NCBI RefSeq assembly: GCF_000709345.1 | Contig: NZ_KL448323.1 | Coordinates: 3,002,506 to 3,066,505 of the forward strand | Direction of reading: 5' to 3' | DNA: 64,000 bases | From: Polaromonas glacialis | Lineage (GTDB): Bacteria > Pseudomonadota > Gammaproteobacteria > Burkholderiales > Burkholderiaceae_C | Part shown: one piece after another, positions 16,853 through 24,924 of the stretch | Position numbering within the stretch: the stretch's first letter is position 1 | Layout of the letters: every line of letters begins with the position of its first letter | Notes under the pieces: generated by a model | Seen by the model: only the letters and a program-made list of their open reading frames with translations | Databases searched by the model: none | What the model was told of the DNA's origin: nothing | Position numbers and translations under genes: made by a program

Positions 16853-17521
16853 ATGATGGACTGGCAGGCCTTGGCGCTTTCGCTTGAGCTGGCGGCGGTC
16901 ACGCTGCTGGTGCTGTTGCCGGCCGGGCTGCTGCTGGGCCGCTGGCTGGCCTACACGCGTTTTTCAGGCAAGGCCTGGATCGAGGCGCTGGTGGTGCTGC
17001 CGCTGGTGCTGCCGCCGACTGTTCTGGGCTATTACCTGCTGGTGTCGCTGGGCGGCGCGTCGCCCATCGGCCGATGGCTGGCCGACACCTGGGGGATCAG
17101 CCTTAGCTTCAACTTCCTGGGCCTGCTGGTGGCGTCGCTGGTGTTCAACATTCCGTTTCTGGTGCAGCCGGTCCAGCGGGCATTTGAAGCGATACCGCGT
17201 GACCTGGCGGAAGCGGCAGCGGTCAGCGGCCTGAACGGCTGGCTGTCCTTCTGGCGCGTCGAGTTGCCGCTGGCCTGGCCCGGCGTGCTGTCGGCGGTGG
17301 TGCTGACCTTCGTGCATACGCTGGGCGAGTTCGGCGTGGTGCTGATGGTGGGCGGCAGCATTCCTGGGGAAACCCGAACCATTGCCGTGTCCATCTACGA
17401 CCGGGTGCAGTCCTTCGATCTCGCGGGCGCCAACCAGATGGCTTTGCTGCTGGTGGTGTTCTCCCTGGCGGCGGTGGGCGCCTCGTTTTTCGCGTCGGCG
17501 CGGCTGTCCGTACGGCGATGA
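16853..17521 (+). CDS. modB: Molybdate ABC transporter permease
   Basis: 222-residue inner-membrane permease with about five helices. The EAA loop that docks the ATPase reads AAAVSGLNGWLSFWRVELPLAWPG. LGEFGVVLMVGG is the ModB/CysT-type motif lining the pore. The stop overlaps the modC start by four bases (ATGA). A second ATG three bases downstream could also serve as start. Confidence 0.94.
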   Translation: MMDWQALALSLELAAVTLLVLLPAGLLLGRWLAYTRFSGKAWIEALVVLPLVLPPTVLGYYLLVSLGGASPIGRWLADTWGISLSFNFLGLLVASLVFNIPFLVQPVQRAFEAIPRDLAEAAAVSGLNGWLSFWRVELPLAWPGVLSAVVLTFVHTLGEFGVVLMVGGSIPGETRTIAVSIYDRVQSFDLAGANQMALLLVVFSLAAVGASFFASARLSVRR

Positions 17522-18648
17522 GCAGCCGGGCCCGGGCACTTGACGTCGAAGTCGAGCAATTGCTTCCCATGCCCCTGAGCGGCAGTCTGCATTGCGGACC
17601 TGGCGAACTGCTGGCGCTGGTCGGCCCTTCGGGTGCGGGCAAGACATCGCTGGTGCGCATCCTGGCCGGGCTGATGCGGCCGGAGCGCGGCCGCATCGTG
17701 GTCGGTGGCGAGGTGTGGTGCGACACGGCGCGGGGCGTGTACCTGTCACCGCAGCGCCGCCACGTCGGCCTGGTGTTCCAGAGCTATGCCTTGATGCCCC
17801 ACCTGAACGCCATCGCCAACGTCTCGCTGCCGCTGCTGCACCTGCCCCCTGAGGCACGCCTGGCGCAGGCGCGTCACTGGCTGGACCATGTCGGCCTGAG
17901 CCCGGACCAGCAGATGCGCCGGCCGGCGGGCCTGTCGGGTGGACAGCAGCAGCGCGTCGCCATCGCCCGGGCGCTGGCGCGCGAACCCCGGCTGATGCTG
18001 CTCGACGAGCCGTTTTCCGCCGTGGACCAGATGAGCCGCCAGGGCCTGTACAGGCTGCTGGCGGACTTGCGCCGCGAACTTTTCATTCCCATCGTCCTGG
18101 TCACGCATGACCTGAACGAAGCCCGCATGCTGGCCGACCGGCTGGTGGTGATGGATGCGGGCCAGGTGCTCCAGCAAGGCTCGCCGGCCAGCATTCACCA
18201 CGCACCGCGCAACGCCCGGGTCGCCGACCTGGTGGGCATTCACAACCGCTTCATGGGGCAATGGATGGGGCCTGCCGATGCACCGGGCCAGGGGCTGCTG
18301 CGCTGGACGGGTGAAGGCGGTGCAGCCTTGCAGGCGCCCGTGCTCCAGGTGCGCGACAAAGGCAGGCTGCCCGTGGGGCAAGCGGTGAACTGGGTGCTGC
18401 CGAGCGACGCCATTGCGCTGCTCGGTCCAGGCGCAGCCGAGCGTCCTGGCGATTTCAGCGCGGAAGTGATGGAAGCGCGCCACCTGGGTGAAATCACGCT
18501 GGTCACCTTGACGCTGGCCGCCATCCCCGGCGCACGCCTGCGGCTGACGCTCTCGGGCGTGCAGCGTCAAAGCCTGGCGGTGGGCACGCCGGTCAACGTT
18601 CGCCTCGACCTGGACCTGGTGCATGTGATGCCGGTTCGTTCGCCCTGA
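17518..18648 (+). CDS. modC: Molybdate ABC transporter ATP-binding protein
   Basis: 376 residues. Walker A GPSGAGKTS is at 36-44, the ABC signature LSGGQQQR at 139-146, and Walker B LMLLDEP at 159-165, followed by the H-loop histidine in VLVTHDLNEA. The C-terminal part (about 290-370) is a TOBE domain, typical of ModC, which senses or binds oxyanions. Substrate assignment rests on the modA-modB context. The gene is translationally coupled to modB and is the last of the operon. Confidence 0.93.
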   Translation: MSSRARALDVEVEQLLPMPLSGSLHCGPGELLALVGPSGAGKTSLVRILAGLMRPERGRIVVGGEVWCDTARGVYLSPQRRHVGLVFQSYALMPHLNAIANVSLPLLHLPPEARLAQARHWLDHVGLSPDQQMRRPAGLSGGQQQRVAIARALAREPRLMLLDEPFSAVDQMSRQGLYRLLADLRRELFIPIVLVTHDLNEARMLADRLVVMDAGQVLQQGSPASIHHAPRNARVADLVGIHNRFMGQWMGPADAPGQGLLRWTGEGGAALQAPVLQVRDKGRLPVGQAVNWVLPSDAIALLGPGAAERPGDFSAEVMEARHLGEITLVTLTLAAIPGARLRLTLSGVQRQSLAVGTPVNVRLDLDLVHVMPVRSP

Positions 18649-18690
18649 GGCACTCCTGCGTTCACGCAAACACGGCAACCGGAAACAAAA

Positions 18691-18713
18691 ACGCCAACCG
18701 GGTCGGTTGGCGT
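18691..18713 (-). terminator. Minus-strand terminator, probably the displaced tRNA-Arg terminator
   Basis: ACGCCAACC at 18691-18699 pairs with GGTTGGCGT at 18705-18713. On the minus strand it is followed by TTTTGTTT. No minus-strand gene ends here. A copy of the tRNA-Arg 3' end lies 39 bases upstream in the minus direction, so this is probably the original terminator of that tRNA, now separated from it by the islet. Confidence 0.7.
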
Positions 18714-18751
18714 GATGGCAAGGAAACGCAAGGGTTTCCGGATGTCGAAAA

Positions 18752-18774
18752 TGGTGCGGCTGGCGGGGATCGAA
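18752..18774 (-). repeat. Attachment-site-like copy of the tRNA-Arg 3' end
   Basis: A 23-base run, beginning TGGTGCGGCT and ending GGGATCGAA on the plus strand, is identical to 21202-21224, the CCA end, acceptor strand and part of the T arm of tRNA-Arg. Identity stops abruptly on both sides, as expected for an att core. Confidence 0.85.
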
Positions 18775-18909
18775 TTCGTGAAGCAGCGTATCAAGTCCGA
18801 CACCTGAAACACGGTTTCTCTAAATAGATTCTTGCAGATACAACCTACGGACAGCCGTGAAGGGTCGATGATTTAAGCGTGCAGCTCGACTGAGCTGGTG
18901 CAAATTTGA

Positions 18910-19122
18910 CGGAGTTGTACGCGCCAGTTACCAGAGCAGTACCAGCAGGTCGCTGTACTTACCGTACCGATCAACTTGCCCATCAGTCTGGGTGATGTCT
19001 GCAACAAGGTGCTGGTGTAGCTCATGGGTTGGGGTATAGAACAGGAAAATTACACCGCTGTGCTTCAGTACGCTCTACCCAAAAATTTGACTGAATTTCC
19101 TTTGCATGACCCGCCCAAGTAG
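18910..19122 (+). pseudogene. Decayed reading frame in the islet
   Basis: One frame reads RSCTRQLPEQYQQVAVLTVP and on to CNKVLV, then an in-frame TAG, then continues LMGWGIEQENYTAVLQYALP to HDPPK and stops. The composition looks coding but there is no start and no homologue is recognised. The rest of 18775-19327 holds nothing else recognisable. Confidence 0.25.
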
Positions 19123-19327
19123 GCGGCCAGCACTCTGCTACGTCACCTCAAGGGGAAATATTTATCACCACAGCGGTTAACAAAAGGATTGCGACTGGAT
19201 GTAAAAAAAGTAGAGGGCGGCACAGGGATTTGGCATGCTCAAGCCCCGTCATCATTGGATCCGCTGAATAACTTTTGTCAGCCTTATCCTGATTTGACGA
19301 CCTTATCCGTTTCCCTAGGAGCATGTG

Positions 19328-21088
19328 ATGAACAAAACAGTTTTAGCGGCTTCGCTCGCTTTGGCCCTTACGGTTAGTGTGGTTGGCAAGGCAGCCCATG
19401 CCCAGCAATCAGTGACTTCTGCAGTTGGCCAAGGCATGTCCAGCGTGAATGTTTCGACTGTGAGCGCGACGCTTGTACCCCAGCCACCTACGCTGGTAAA
19501 TACCACGACTGCTGATTATCAGGATTTGAAGACTTCCAGCGCGCTCGCTGATGGCGGCTATCTGTTGGTGTGGGACACCACCACCATGAACCCGGCACGA
19601 GATGGATCGCGCTTTTACCTCCAACGCTTCGATAGTGAAGGCAATAGGGTAGGCGGTGAAACCCGACTGCAGCTCACTGTTCAAGACGGCTCCATTGCCG
19701 TGCTAACCAACGGTGACATCGTCGTCGCGTACAAGGGTGCACGGGATGCGCAAGGCAAAGTAATCACGTCGCCTAACGCTTCATCTGGTGCATTTATTCA
19801 GAAGTTCAATGCCAGCGGCATTCAAATCATGCCGGAAACCGCTGTTGCCACAACCTTTGGAACTTCTACCACCTATGGCTTTGTAACGGTCGTGCCATTG
19901 ACAGACGGGGGCTTCGTGGTCAGCTGGACATCGCGAGACGAGTCCTCAGGCACCGTAAGGAACAGTTTTTCCGCTCAGAGTTATAACAGTTCGGGCCAAC
20001 GCAGCGGCAGCCCTGTCGTGCTGTCAGCCGACAGCTTTCCACCTTCGAGGCCCATCGATTACTCGATTCAAGCGTCTCCTGATGGGGGATACCTGGTTTA
20101 TAAGCGCATGATTGACACCGCGAACTCCTCGGGATGCTTCGGTGCAATGAGTGAGCCAACGATTACGTCAGTGTCTTATTACGACAAGAACCTGGTTCCT
20201 AAACAAATACTTGCGCCGACCCATTGTGGTATTTTGATGCCGTTAAAAGGCGATCAATACATGATGTTCGGCGCCAATGCCACCGGCCCCTACAGTCAAT
20301 TGATTGATGGCAATGGCAGTTTGGTCGGTCCGCAAAAACCGATAGCAGCCAGAAGTGAATTCAGAAACCCGGAGTTTACGATCTTCACTGGAAGGACCGT
20401 GCTGGTCGATGGAAGCTATTTGCTGTTCTGGTACTCGGGTGCGAGCGGCAACAAGGGTCAAAGGTACACCAGCAAGGGCGACCCGATTGGGGATGTCTTT
20501 ACCATTGCCGCGACGCCCAAGAACATCTTGCCACTGACTGGCGGCAGTGTCACAGTGGCTTGGTCTGCATCCAATGAGATCGCCAATAATCTGCTTGATG
20601 TCTATATGCAGCGCTTAAACAAGCCCGAGGCGGCTGGCTGCGCAGAGTCGGCTGCCTGGGTCCTGGGCCAGCAGTACGTCGCCGGCGCCCGAGTTACCTA
20701 TACCGATGGCCTCACCTACGTCGCCAAGTTCGCCAATCCGGGTTACAACCCCACCATCAGCACCTTCTTCTGGGCTCCGGTTGCTTGCTGCACCAAGCCG
20801 GCTGCCTGGGTCAGGGGCCAGCAGTACGCGGCCGGCGCCCTCGTCTCCTACTCTAATGGCCTGCCCTATGTCGCCAAGCTCGCCAACCCCGGCTACGACC
20901 CCACCATCAGCACCTTCTTCTGGGCTCCTGTGGCTTGCACCAAGCCGGCTGCATGGGTCTCGGGCCAGCAGTACGCCGCCGGCGCCCTCGCCACCTACTC
21001 CAATGGCCTGACCTATGTCGCCAAGTTCGACAACCCGGGCTACGACCCCACCATCAGCACCTACTTCTGGGCTCCTGTAGGTTACTGA
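19328..21088 (+). CDS. Secreted protein with three C-terminal chitin/carbohydrate-binding-like modules
   Basis: 586 residues. AGGAG about eight bases before the ATG at 19328 supports the start. The signal peptide MNKTVLAASLALALTVSVVG leads to a cleavage site near AHAQQ. Residues about 50-430 contain repeated short blades (DGGYLLVWDT, DGGFVVSWTS, DGGYLVYKR, DGSYLLFWYSG), suggesting a beta-propeller of about six to seven blades. Three near-identical modules follow at 438-487, 488-536 and 537-586, each with AAWVxGQQY, AxAxxxYxxGLxYVAK and FWAPV, the pattern of CBM5/12 chitin-binding domains. No catalytic domain is evident. Lower GC and the att flanks suggest horizontal acquisition. Function is probably extracellular polysaccharide binding. 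Confidence 0.75.
   Translation: MNKTVLAASLALALTVSVVGKAAHAQQSVTSAVGQGMSSVNVSTVSATLVPQPPTLVNTTTADYQDLKTSSALADGGYLLVWDTTTMNPARDGSRFYLQRFDSEGNRVGGETRLQLTVQDGSIAVLTNGDIVVAYKGARDAQGKVITSPNASSGAFIQKFNASGIQIMPETAVATTFGTSTTYGFVTVVPLTDGGFVVSWTSRDESSGTVRNSFSAQSYNSSGQRSGSPVVLSADSFPPSRPIDYSIQASPDGGYLVYKRMIDTANSSGCFGAMSEPTITSVSYYDKNLVPKQILAPTHCGILMPLKGDQYMMFGANATGPYSQLIDGNGSLVGPQKPIAARSEFRNPEFTIFTGRTVLVDGSYLLFWYSGASGNKGQRYTSKGDPIGDVFTIAATPKNILPLTGGSVTVAWSASNEIANNLLDVYMQRLNKPEAAGCAESAAWVLGQQYVAGARVTYTDGLTYVAKFANPGYNPTISTFFWAPVACCTKPAAWVRGQQYAAGALVSYSNGLPYVAKLANPGYDPTISTFFWAPVACTKPAAWVSGQQYAAGALATYSNGLTYVAKFDNPGYDPTISTYFWAPVGY
20639..21085 (+). repeat. Three tandem 147-150-bp module repeats
   Basis: Units at 20639-20788, 20789-20935 and 20936-21085 encode the carbohydrate-binding-like modules. 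The second and third are the most similar, which points to recent duplication. Confidence 0.85.
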
Positions 21089-21201
21089 CTGGCTTGCTTG
21101 CTTGGTTGCTTTCTTAAGTTAGCACTGCCTTTGTAGCAAGGCGATGCAGCAGACGAAAAAGAGAAATAAAAGCCCTTTTCAATCAAGGACTTATGTAATG
21201 T

Positions 21202-21277
21202 TGGTGCGGCTGGCGGGGATCGAACCCACGACCCTTGGCTTCGGAGGCCAATACTCTATCCACTGAGCTACAGCCGC
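21202..21277 (-). tRNA. tRNA-Arg(CCG)
   Basis: 76 bases including an encoded CCA. On the minus strand the acceptor stem GCGGCTG pairs with CAGCCGC, followed by A and CCA. The anticodon stem TTGGC/GCCAA encloses the loop CTCCGAA, giving anticodon CCG, which reads CGG. The T arm GGGTTCGATCCCC fragment is standard. Its 3' end is the integration site of the adjoining islet. The remainder of 21089-21473 holds no other gene. Confidence 0.95.
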
Positions 21278-21411
21278 AACGCTGAAAATAAACGACTTTC
21301 GCCAAAATCCGGAAGCTTGAGGCGACTGACCGGCTTGGACAAGCAAAACCGGGCATAACTACGGATTCTATCAGCCGGCCCGGACCACGTCAGGATTTCC
21401 ATGGCCCCCGC

Positions 21412-21417
21412 TATAAT
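21412..21417 (+). promoter_or_regulatory. -10 element upstream of the cytochrome c gene
   Basis: A perfect TATAAT at 21412-21417, 56 bases before the cytochrome start. No good -35 box is seen at the usual spacing. Confidence 0.45.
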
Positions 21418-21473
21418 GCGAGCCTACTGAAGCAGCCCGCAACAGTCCCCGACTTTCTGTTTTTGAGGACGCC

Positions 21474-22370
21474 ATGAGCGCAAACGATCACACCACGGCC
21501 CATGAAGAAGCCCACACGGGCCCGATCAAAACCCCCAAGCAGTTGCTGGCAGCGGTTTTTTTCTCTTTTGTTGTTCCGGTTTTTGCAATTATCGGCCTGG
21601 TTTACTACGTCGCCTCGGCCGACAAACCCATGGCCGGTGCCGACGATGGCGGCCGCGCCATTGCCGAGCGCATCCAGAAAGTCGGCATGGTTGAAATCCG
21701 CGACGCCAACCGGCCCCTTCGCGCAGGCGAGGAAGTCTACAAAGCCCAATGCATTGCCTGCCATGCGGCGGGCGCGGCAGGCGCTCCCAAGTTCGGCGAC
21801 GCCGCGGCCTGGGCGCCGCGCATTGCCACCGGCTACGACATGCTGCTGACTTCCGCGCTCAAGGGCAAGGGCGCCATGGCGGCGCAGGGCGGCGGCGACT
21901 TTCAGGACGTTGAAATCGGCCGCGCCGTGGTGTACATGACAGCCGCCGCAGGCGGCAAGTTTGCAGAGCCCGCCGTGCCAGCAGCAGGCGCAGCGGATGC
22001 GCCCGCTGCAGCGGCGGCTCCGGCCATGCCGGCGGCGCCTGCCGCGGTGGCCGCTGCCACGCCCGCGCCATCAGCAGCGCCCGCCGCCGCAACGGCGCCT
22101 GCCGCAGCGGTCCAGGTGGCAGCCGCCAATCCAGGCGCTGGCGAAGCGCTTTACAAACAGGCTTGCGTGGCTTGTCATGCCGCAGGCGTGGCCGGCTCGC
22201 CCAAGTTTGGCGACAAGGCAGCCTGGGCGCCGCGCATCCAGACCGGCATTGACGCCCTGACCGCCAGCGTCATCAAGGGCAAGGGCGCGATGCCACCCAA
22301 GGGCGGCTCTGCCGGCTCGGACGCAGACATTCGTTCAGCGGTGGTCTACATGGTGAACGCTGCCAAATAA
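21474..22370 (+). CDS. Membrane-anchored dihaem cytochrome c (cytochrome c5 type)
   Basis: 298 residues. One N-terminal helix (about 23-47) anchors the protein with its haem domains in the periplasm. Two class I cytochrome domains carry CIACH at 93-97 and CVACH at 231-235, each followed by the c5-type KGKGAM segment with the axial methionine. They are joined by a roughly 50-residue Ala/Pro linker (165-217). The two halves are clearly duplicated. Such proteins carry electrons to oxidases or other periplasmic acceptors. Confidence 0.92.
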   Translation: MSANDHTTAHEEAHTGPIKTPKQLLAAVFFSFVVPVFAIIGLVYYVASADKPMAGADDGGRAIAERIQKVGMVEIRDANRPLRAGEEVYKAQCIACHAAGAAGAPKFGDAAAWAPRIATGYDMLLTSALKGKGAMAAQGGGDFQDVEIGRAVVYMTAAAGGKFAEPAVPAAGAADAPAAAAAPAMPAAPAAVAAATPAPSAAPAAATAPAAAVQVAAANPGAGEALYKQACVACHAAGVAGSPKFGDKAAWAPRIQTGIDALTASVIKGKGAMPPKGGSAGSDADIRSAVVYMVNAAK

Positions 22371-22392
22371 ACACAGCAGCATCGCAAACCAG

Positions 22393-22420
22393 AAAAGCCG
22401 GTCACTGACCGGCTTTTTTT
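22393..22420 (+). terminator. Rho-independent terminator after the cytochrome gene
   Basis: AAGCCGGTCA at 22395-22404 pairs with TGACCGGCTT at 22406-22415, running into seven T residues at 22414-22420. Confidence 0.9.
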
Positions 22421-22473
22421 CGTAAAAATTCAATGAAAATGACCGTTTACGCAAGCTGCGCAAGCATATACTG

Positions 22474-23034
22474 CTATGCTTTTTGGGTAGCTTGCGGGCT
22501 GGAAACATAGCCGAACCGTGCCGCCAAGGCGCTTGTTTCCAGCTCCTGCGGCACCCACAAGCCCTGCGCCACCGCATCGGCGGCATGCGTCATGTCCTGG
22601 GTGTGGACCAGGCCGAAGCCCAGATCGGTCTCCAGGTAGAGCCGGCCCTGCTCGTCAAGCACGCAGCGCTGGACGCGCGCGGGCTGGCCGGTGTGCGCCG
22701 TCACGCCAAAACCGGGCGCCGGATTCACACGCCAGATGAAGGGCGTGGCTTCAAGCTCCACATAGACGCGCTGCGGCCCGTTCTGGAAAAACCAGCGGCC
22801 GCTGGCATCGCTTTCGTAATTGCGCTGGATGAAGTCAATGAGCTTTTCGTGCTGTAGCAGCGAGCCTTTGCTGGCAGCGTGGCTGTCACCCTTTTTTGCC
22901 GGCGCAAAAGGCCCGGCGGCCTGCGCCTGGTCGTCGCGCATATACCAGTTGCCGCGCGCATCCAGCCCGAGCCAGCCGAAGCAGTCGGGAACGTTGGGCC
23001 ACTTGGCAATCGCTTGTCGAACAATGTCATCCAT
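22474..23034 (-). CDS. Conserved hypothetical protein (about 186 residues)
   Basis: Starts at the ATG at 23034 (MDDIVRQAIAKWPNVPDCFG). A compact conserved type in betaproteobacteria with WLGLDARGNWYMRDD, then FIQRNYESDASGRWFFQNGPQRVYVELE. These motifs suggest a small enzyme-like or ligand-binding fold, but no function is known to me and the DUF number is not certain. It lies 37 bases downstream of a YheT-like hydrolase in the same direction, so the two are probably co-transcribed. Confidence 0.75.
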   Translation of the reverse strand: MDDIVRQAIAKWPNVPDCFGWLGLDARGNWYMRDDQAQAAGPFAPAKKGDSHAASKGSLLQHEKLIDFIQRNYESDASGRWFFQNGPQRVYVELEATPFIWRVNPAPGFGVTAHTGQPARVQRCVLDEQGRLYLETDLGFGLVHTQDMTHAADAVAQGLWVPQELETSALAARFGYVSSPQATQKA

Positions 23035-23071
23035 GGGCTTATTTTGCGCTGCTTTGCCAGCCTTGGGCATT

Positions 23072-24343
23072 TCAGGGGCATGCCACGGCCTGAAGCTGCG
23101 CGGCCAGAAAGTCGGCCACGGCCTCGGGCATGGCGCGCACATGCGCAGGAAAACCGGACGACGGGAAGCCGACATGCCCGCCTTGCGCCGGCTGCCACAG
23201 CGTCACGTCGGGACTGACCTCGGCGCTCCCGGGCAGGCTGCCGGGCGGGATGAAGGGGTCGTTCAGGGCATTGAGCGCCAGCGCGGGAACGGCAATCCGG
23301 CCCAGATGGGGCTTGGCCGAGGCCCGCGCCCAGTAGTCGTCCACCCCCTTGAAGCCATGGAGCGGCCCGGTGAAAACATGGTCGAACGCATACAGGTCGC
23401 GGGCCGCCAGGAGCGCCGCACGGTCGAACAGGCCGGGGTGCTGGGCCAGCTTTTGCAGCGCCTTGGGGACCATGGTCTTGAGGAACATGCGGGTGTAGAC
23501 CTGCCGGTTGAAGCCACGCCCTATGGCCCGGCCGCTGGCGGCCAGGTCAAGCGGCGCGCTGACCGAGGCAATGGCGACCACCACCTGGCCGGCGTCCCGG
23601 CCCATTTCGCCGGCCCAGCGCATCAGCGCATTGCCGCCCAGCGAGACACCGACCGCCAGGACCGGCCCGTGGTGCCGGCTGGCAAAACGCCTGAGCAGCC
23701 AGTCGATCTCGGCAAAATCGCCCGAATGGTAGGCGCGCGGCGCCAGGTTCATCTCGCCCGAGCAGCCGCGAAAATGCGGCACGGCGCAGGCCCAGCCCCG
23801 GCGGCCCGCCACATCGGCAAAGGCTTGGGCATAGTGGCTGCCAGAGGAACCTTCCAGCCCGTGAAACAGCACCAGCAGCGGTTGTTCCGATGCCTTTTCG
23901 GGGCGTACCGAAGCACGCGCATCAGGACCGTTCAAGCCAGGGCCGCAGAACCGGCTTTGCCGGGCTGCAGGCGCAGCGACCCCCTCTGGGGGCAGGAAGC
24001 TACACGAAGTGAGCGACCGTGGGGGCGCAACATTCAACAGCGAACCACACGCAGCGGGGAGCGTGGAGGCCATTTCCCCACCAGCAGGGGCCGCGGAACC
24101 GGCTTCGCCGGGCCGCAGGCGCAGCGCCACCCCGGGGGGCAGCGAACCACGCGCAGCGGGGAGCGTGGGGGCATCATCCAGCCAGTCCACATCGACAAAG
24201 TCGCTATCCGGCGTGGCCCAGCGCTCCCGCTGGAACACGGGCGCCAGCCCGTCAAAGCGCCGGGCGCGCAAAGCCGCCCAGATGGTTTGCATATTCCCGT
24301 CGGGCAGCCACCAGGGGGCGCCGTAGTTCATGGCCGCATGCAC
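23072..24343 (-). CDS. YheT-family alpha/beta hydrolase with in-frame repeat insertion
   Basis: 423 residues, about 80 longer than expected. The N-terminal PWWLPDGNMQTIWAAL and DFVDVDW are family hallmarks. The oxyanion-hole region HGLEGSSGSH begins at 161, the nucleophile S234 lies in GVSLGGN, and the C-terminal catalytic histidine is near GGHVGF. Residues about 57-137 (LPAARGSLPPGVALRLRPGE and following) are encoded by two full and one partial palindromic repeat between the first strand and the HGLEG loop. The frame stays open and all catalytic motifs remain. Whether the enlarged enzyme works is not known. Confidence 0.85.
   Translation of the reverse strand: MHAAMNYGAPWWLPDGNMQTIWAALRARRFDGLAPVFQRERWATPDSDFVDVDWLDDAPTLPAARGSLPPGVALRLRPGEAGSAAPAGGEMASTLPAACGSLLNVAPPRSLTSCSFLPPEGVAAPAARQSRFCGPGLNGPDARASVRPEKASEQPLLVLFHGLEGSSGSHYAQAFADVAGRRGWACAVPHFRGCSGEMNLAPRAYHSGDFAEIDWLLRRFASRHHGPVLAVGVSLGGNALMRWAGEMGRDAGQVVVAIASVSAPLDLAASGRAIGRGFNRQVYTRMFLKTMVPKALQKLAQHPGLFDRAALLAARDLYAFDHVFTGPLHGFKGVDDYWARASAKPHLGRIAVPALALNALNDPFIPPGSLPGSAEVSPDVTLWQPAQGGHVGFPSSGFPAHVRAMPEAVADFLAAQLQAVACP
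23938..24026 (+). repeat. GC-rich palindromic element, copy A1 (inside a CDS)
   Basis: Begins CAGGGCCGCAGAACCGGC, with the small hairpin CCGGCTTTGCCGG, then a CCCCCTCTGGGGG palindrome, and ends AGCGACCGTGGGGGC. It lies in frame in the YheT-type hydrolase gene, read on its reverse strand. Confidence 0.85.
24038..24070 (+). repeat. GC-rich palindromic element, partial copy A2
   Basis: Only the right third is present (CAGCGAACCACACGCAG then GGAGCGTGGAGGC), sitting between two full copies inside the hydrolase gene. Confidence 0.7.
24085..24172 (+). repeat. GC-rich palindromic element, copy A3 (inside a CDS)
   Basis: Full copy: CAGGGGCCGCGGAACCGGC, hairpin CCGGCTTCGCCGG, CCCCGGGGGG block, ending GAGCGTGGGGGC. 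In frame in the hydrolase gene. Confidence 0.85.
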
Positions 24344-24346
24344 CGG

Positions 24347-24793
24347 TCAGTGAAGCAGCACGGGCGATTCGGAGACTTCCTGCAACTCGTGCAGGCTGCC
24401 GGGACTCGCATGGTGCGCTACCATGCGCCAGCCCTGCGCCGTGAGCAAGTACACATTGGTGGCCAGCACATAGGCATGGCGCGGACCTTCTTCGGTCAGC
24501 ACTTCGATGCGTTCGAGCACGCTGTGGACGCTGGCGCCCAGCGACTGCACCCGGCGCACCTTGAGGGGCTGCACGCGCAGCGAGCCGTTGGCAAACATGG
24601 CGTCGAACGCGCTGCGTATGGCGCCGGCGCCGACCAGCCGGGAGCCGCCCGGATGCACGCAGACCATCTCGTCCTCGTCGCCCCAGCAGGCCATGAGCTT
24701 ATCGATGTCGCCTTGCTGCAGCGCGTCGTAAAACGCCGCTTCGGTTTCGTCGGGGTTGCCGGTACTGGCAGGGAGTGCTTTGGGTTTTCGCAT
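24347..24793 (-). CDS. SnoaL/NTF2-like family protein
   Basis: 148 residues from the ATG at 24793. The NTF2-like cone fold is suggested by ETEAAFYDALQQGDIDKLMA, then W-x-D-x-D-E-MVCVHPGGSRLVG and the closing YLLTAQGWRMVAHHAS. Related proteins include ketosteroid-isomerase-like enzymes and small ligand-binding proteins; no catalytic role can be fixed. It ends three bases before the hydrolase start, so the three minus-strand genes 24793-22474 look like one transcription unit. Confidence 0.8.
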   Translation of the reverse strand: MRKPKALPASTGNPDETEAAFYDALQQGDIDKLMACWGDEDEMVCVHPGGSRLVGAGAIRSAFDAMFANGSLRVQPLKVRRVQSLGASVHSVLERIEVLTEEGPRHAYVLATNVYLLTAQGWRMVAHHASPGSLHELQEVSESPVLLH

Positions 24794-24924
24794 GGGGACA
24801 ATCGAATCAGTCAGAGGATGGGCGCAAGGGACCCGGTCCGGAATTGTGCGCCTGTCCGGCAAAAACTGGAGGGATCGCCCCCGGCTATGGTAGTGTTGTG
24901 GCTTGAATTTTTGGAGGCATTTTC

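Larger units (their letters stand above)
18752..21224. mobile_element. 2.45-kb tRNA-bounded genomic islet, no integrase present
   Basis: Direct 23-base repeats of the tRNA-Arg 3' end lie exactly 2450 bases apart (18752 and 21202). The DNA between them is visibly less GC-rich than the flanks, contains one intact gene and a decayed stretch, and separates the tRNA from an apparent native terminator. This is the footprint of tyrosine-recombinase integration, but no integrase or excisionase gene remains. It is either a deletion remnant or a passenger mobilised in trans. Confidence 0.7.

Noticed and set aside
18752..18780. A second tRNA-Arg gene
   Set aside because: Only the 3' 23 bases match; no anticodon arm or 5' half follows, so it is an att-type copy.
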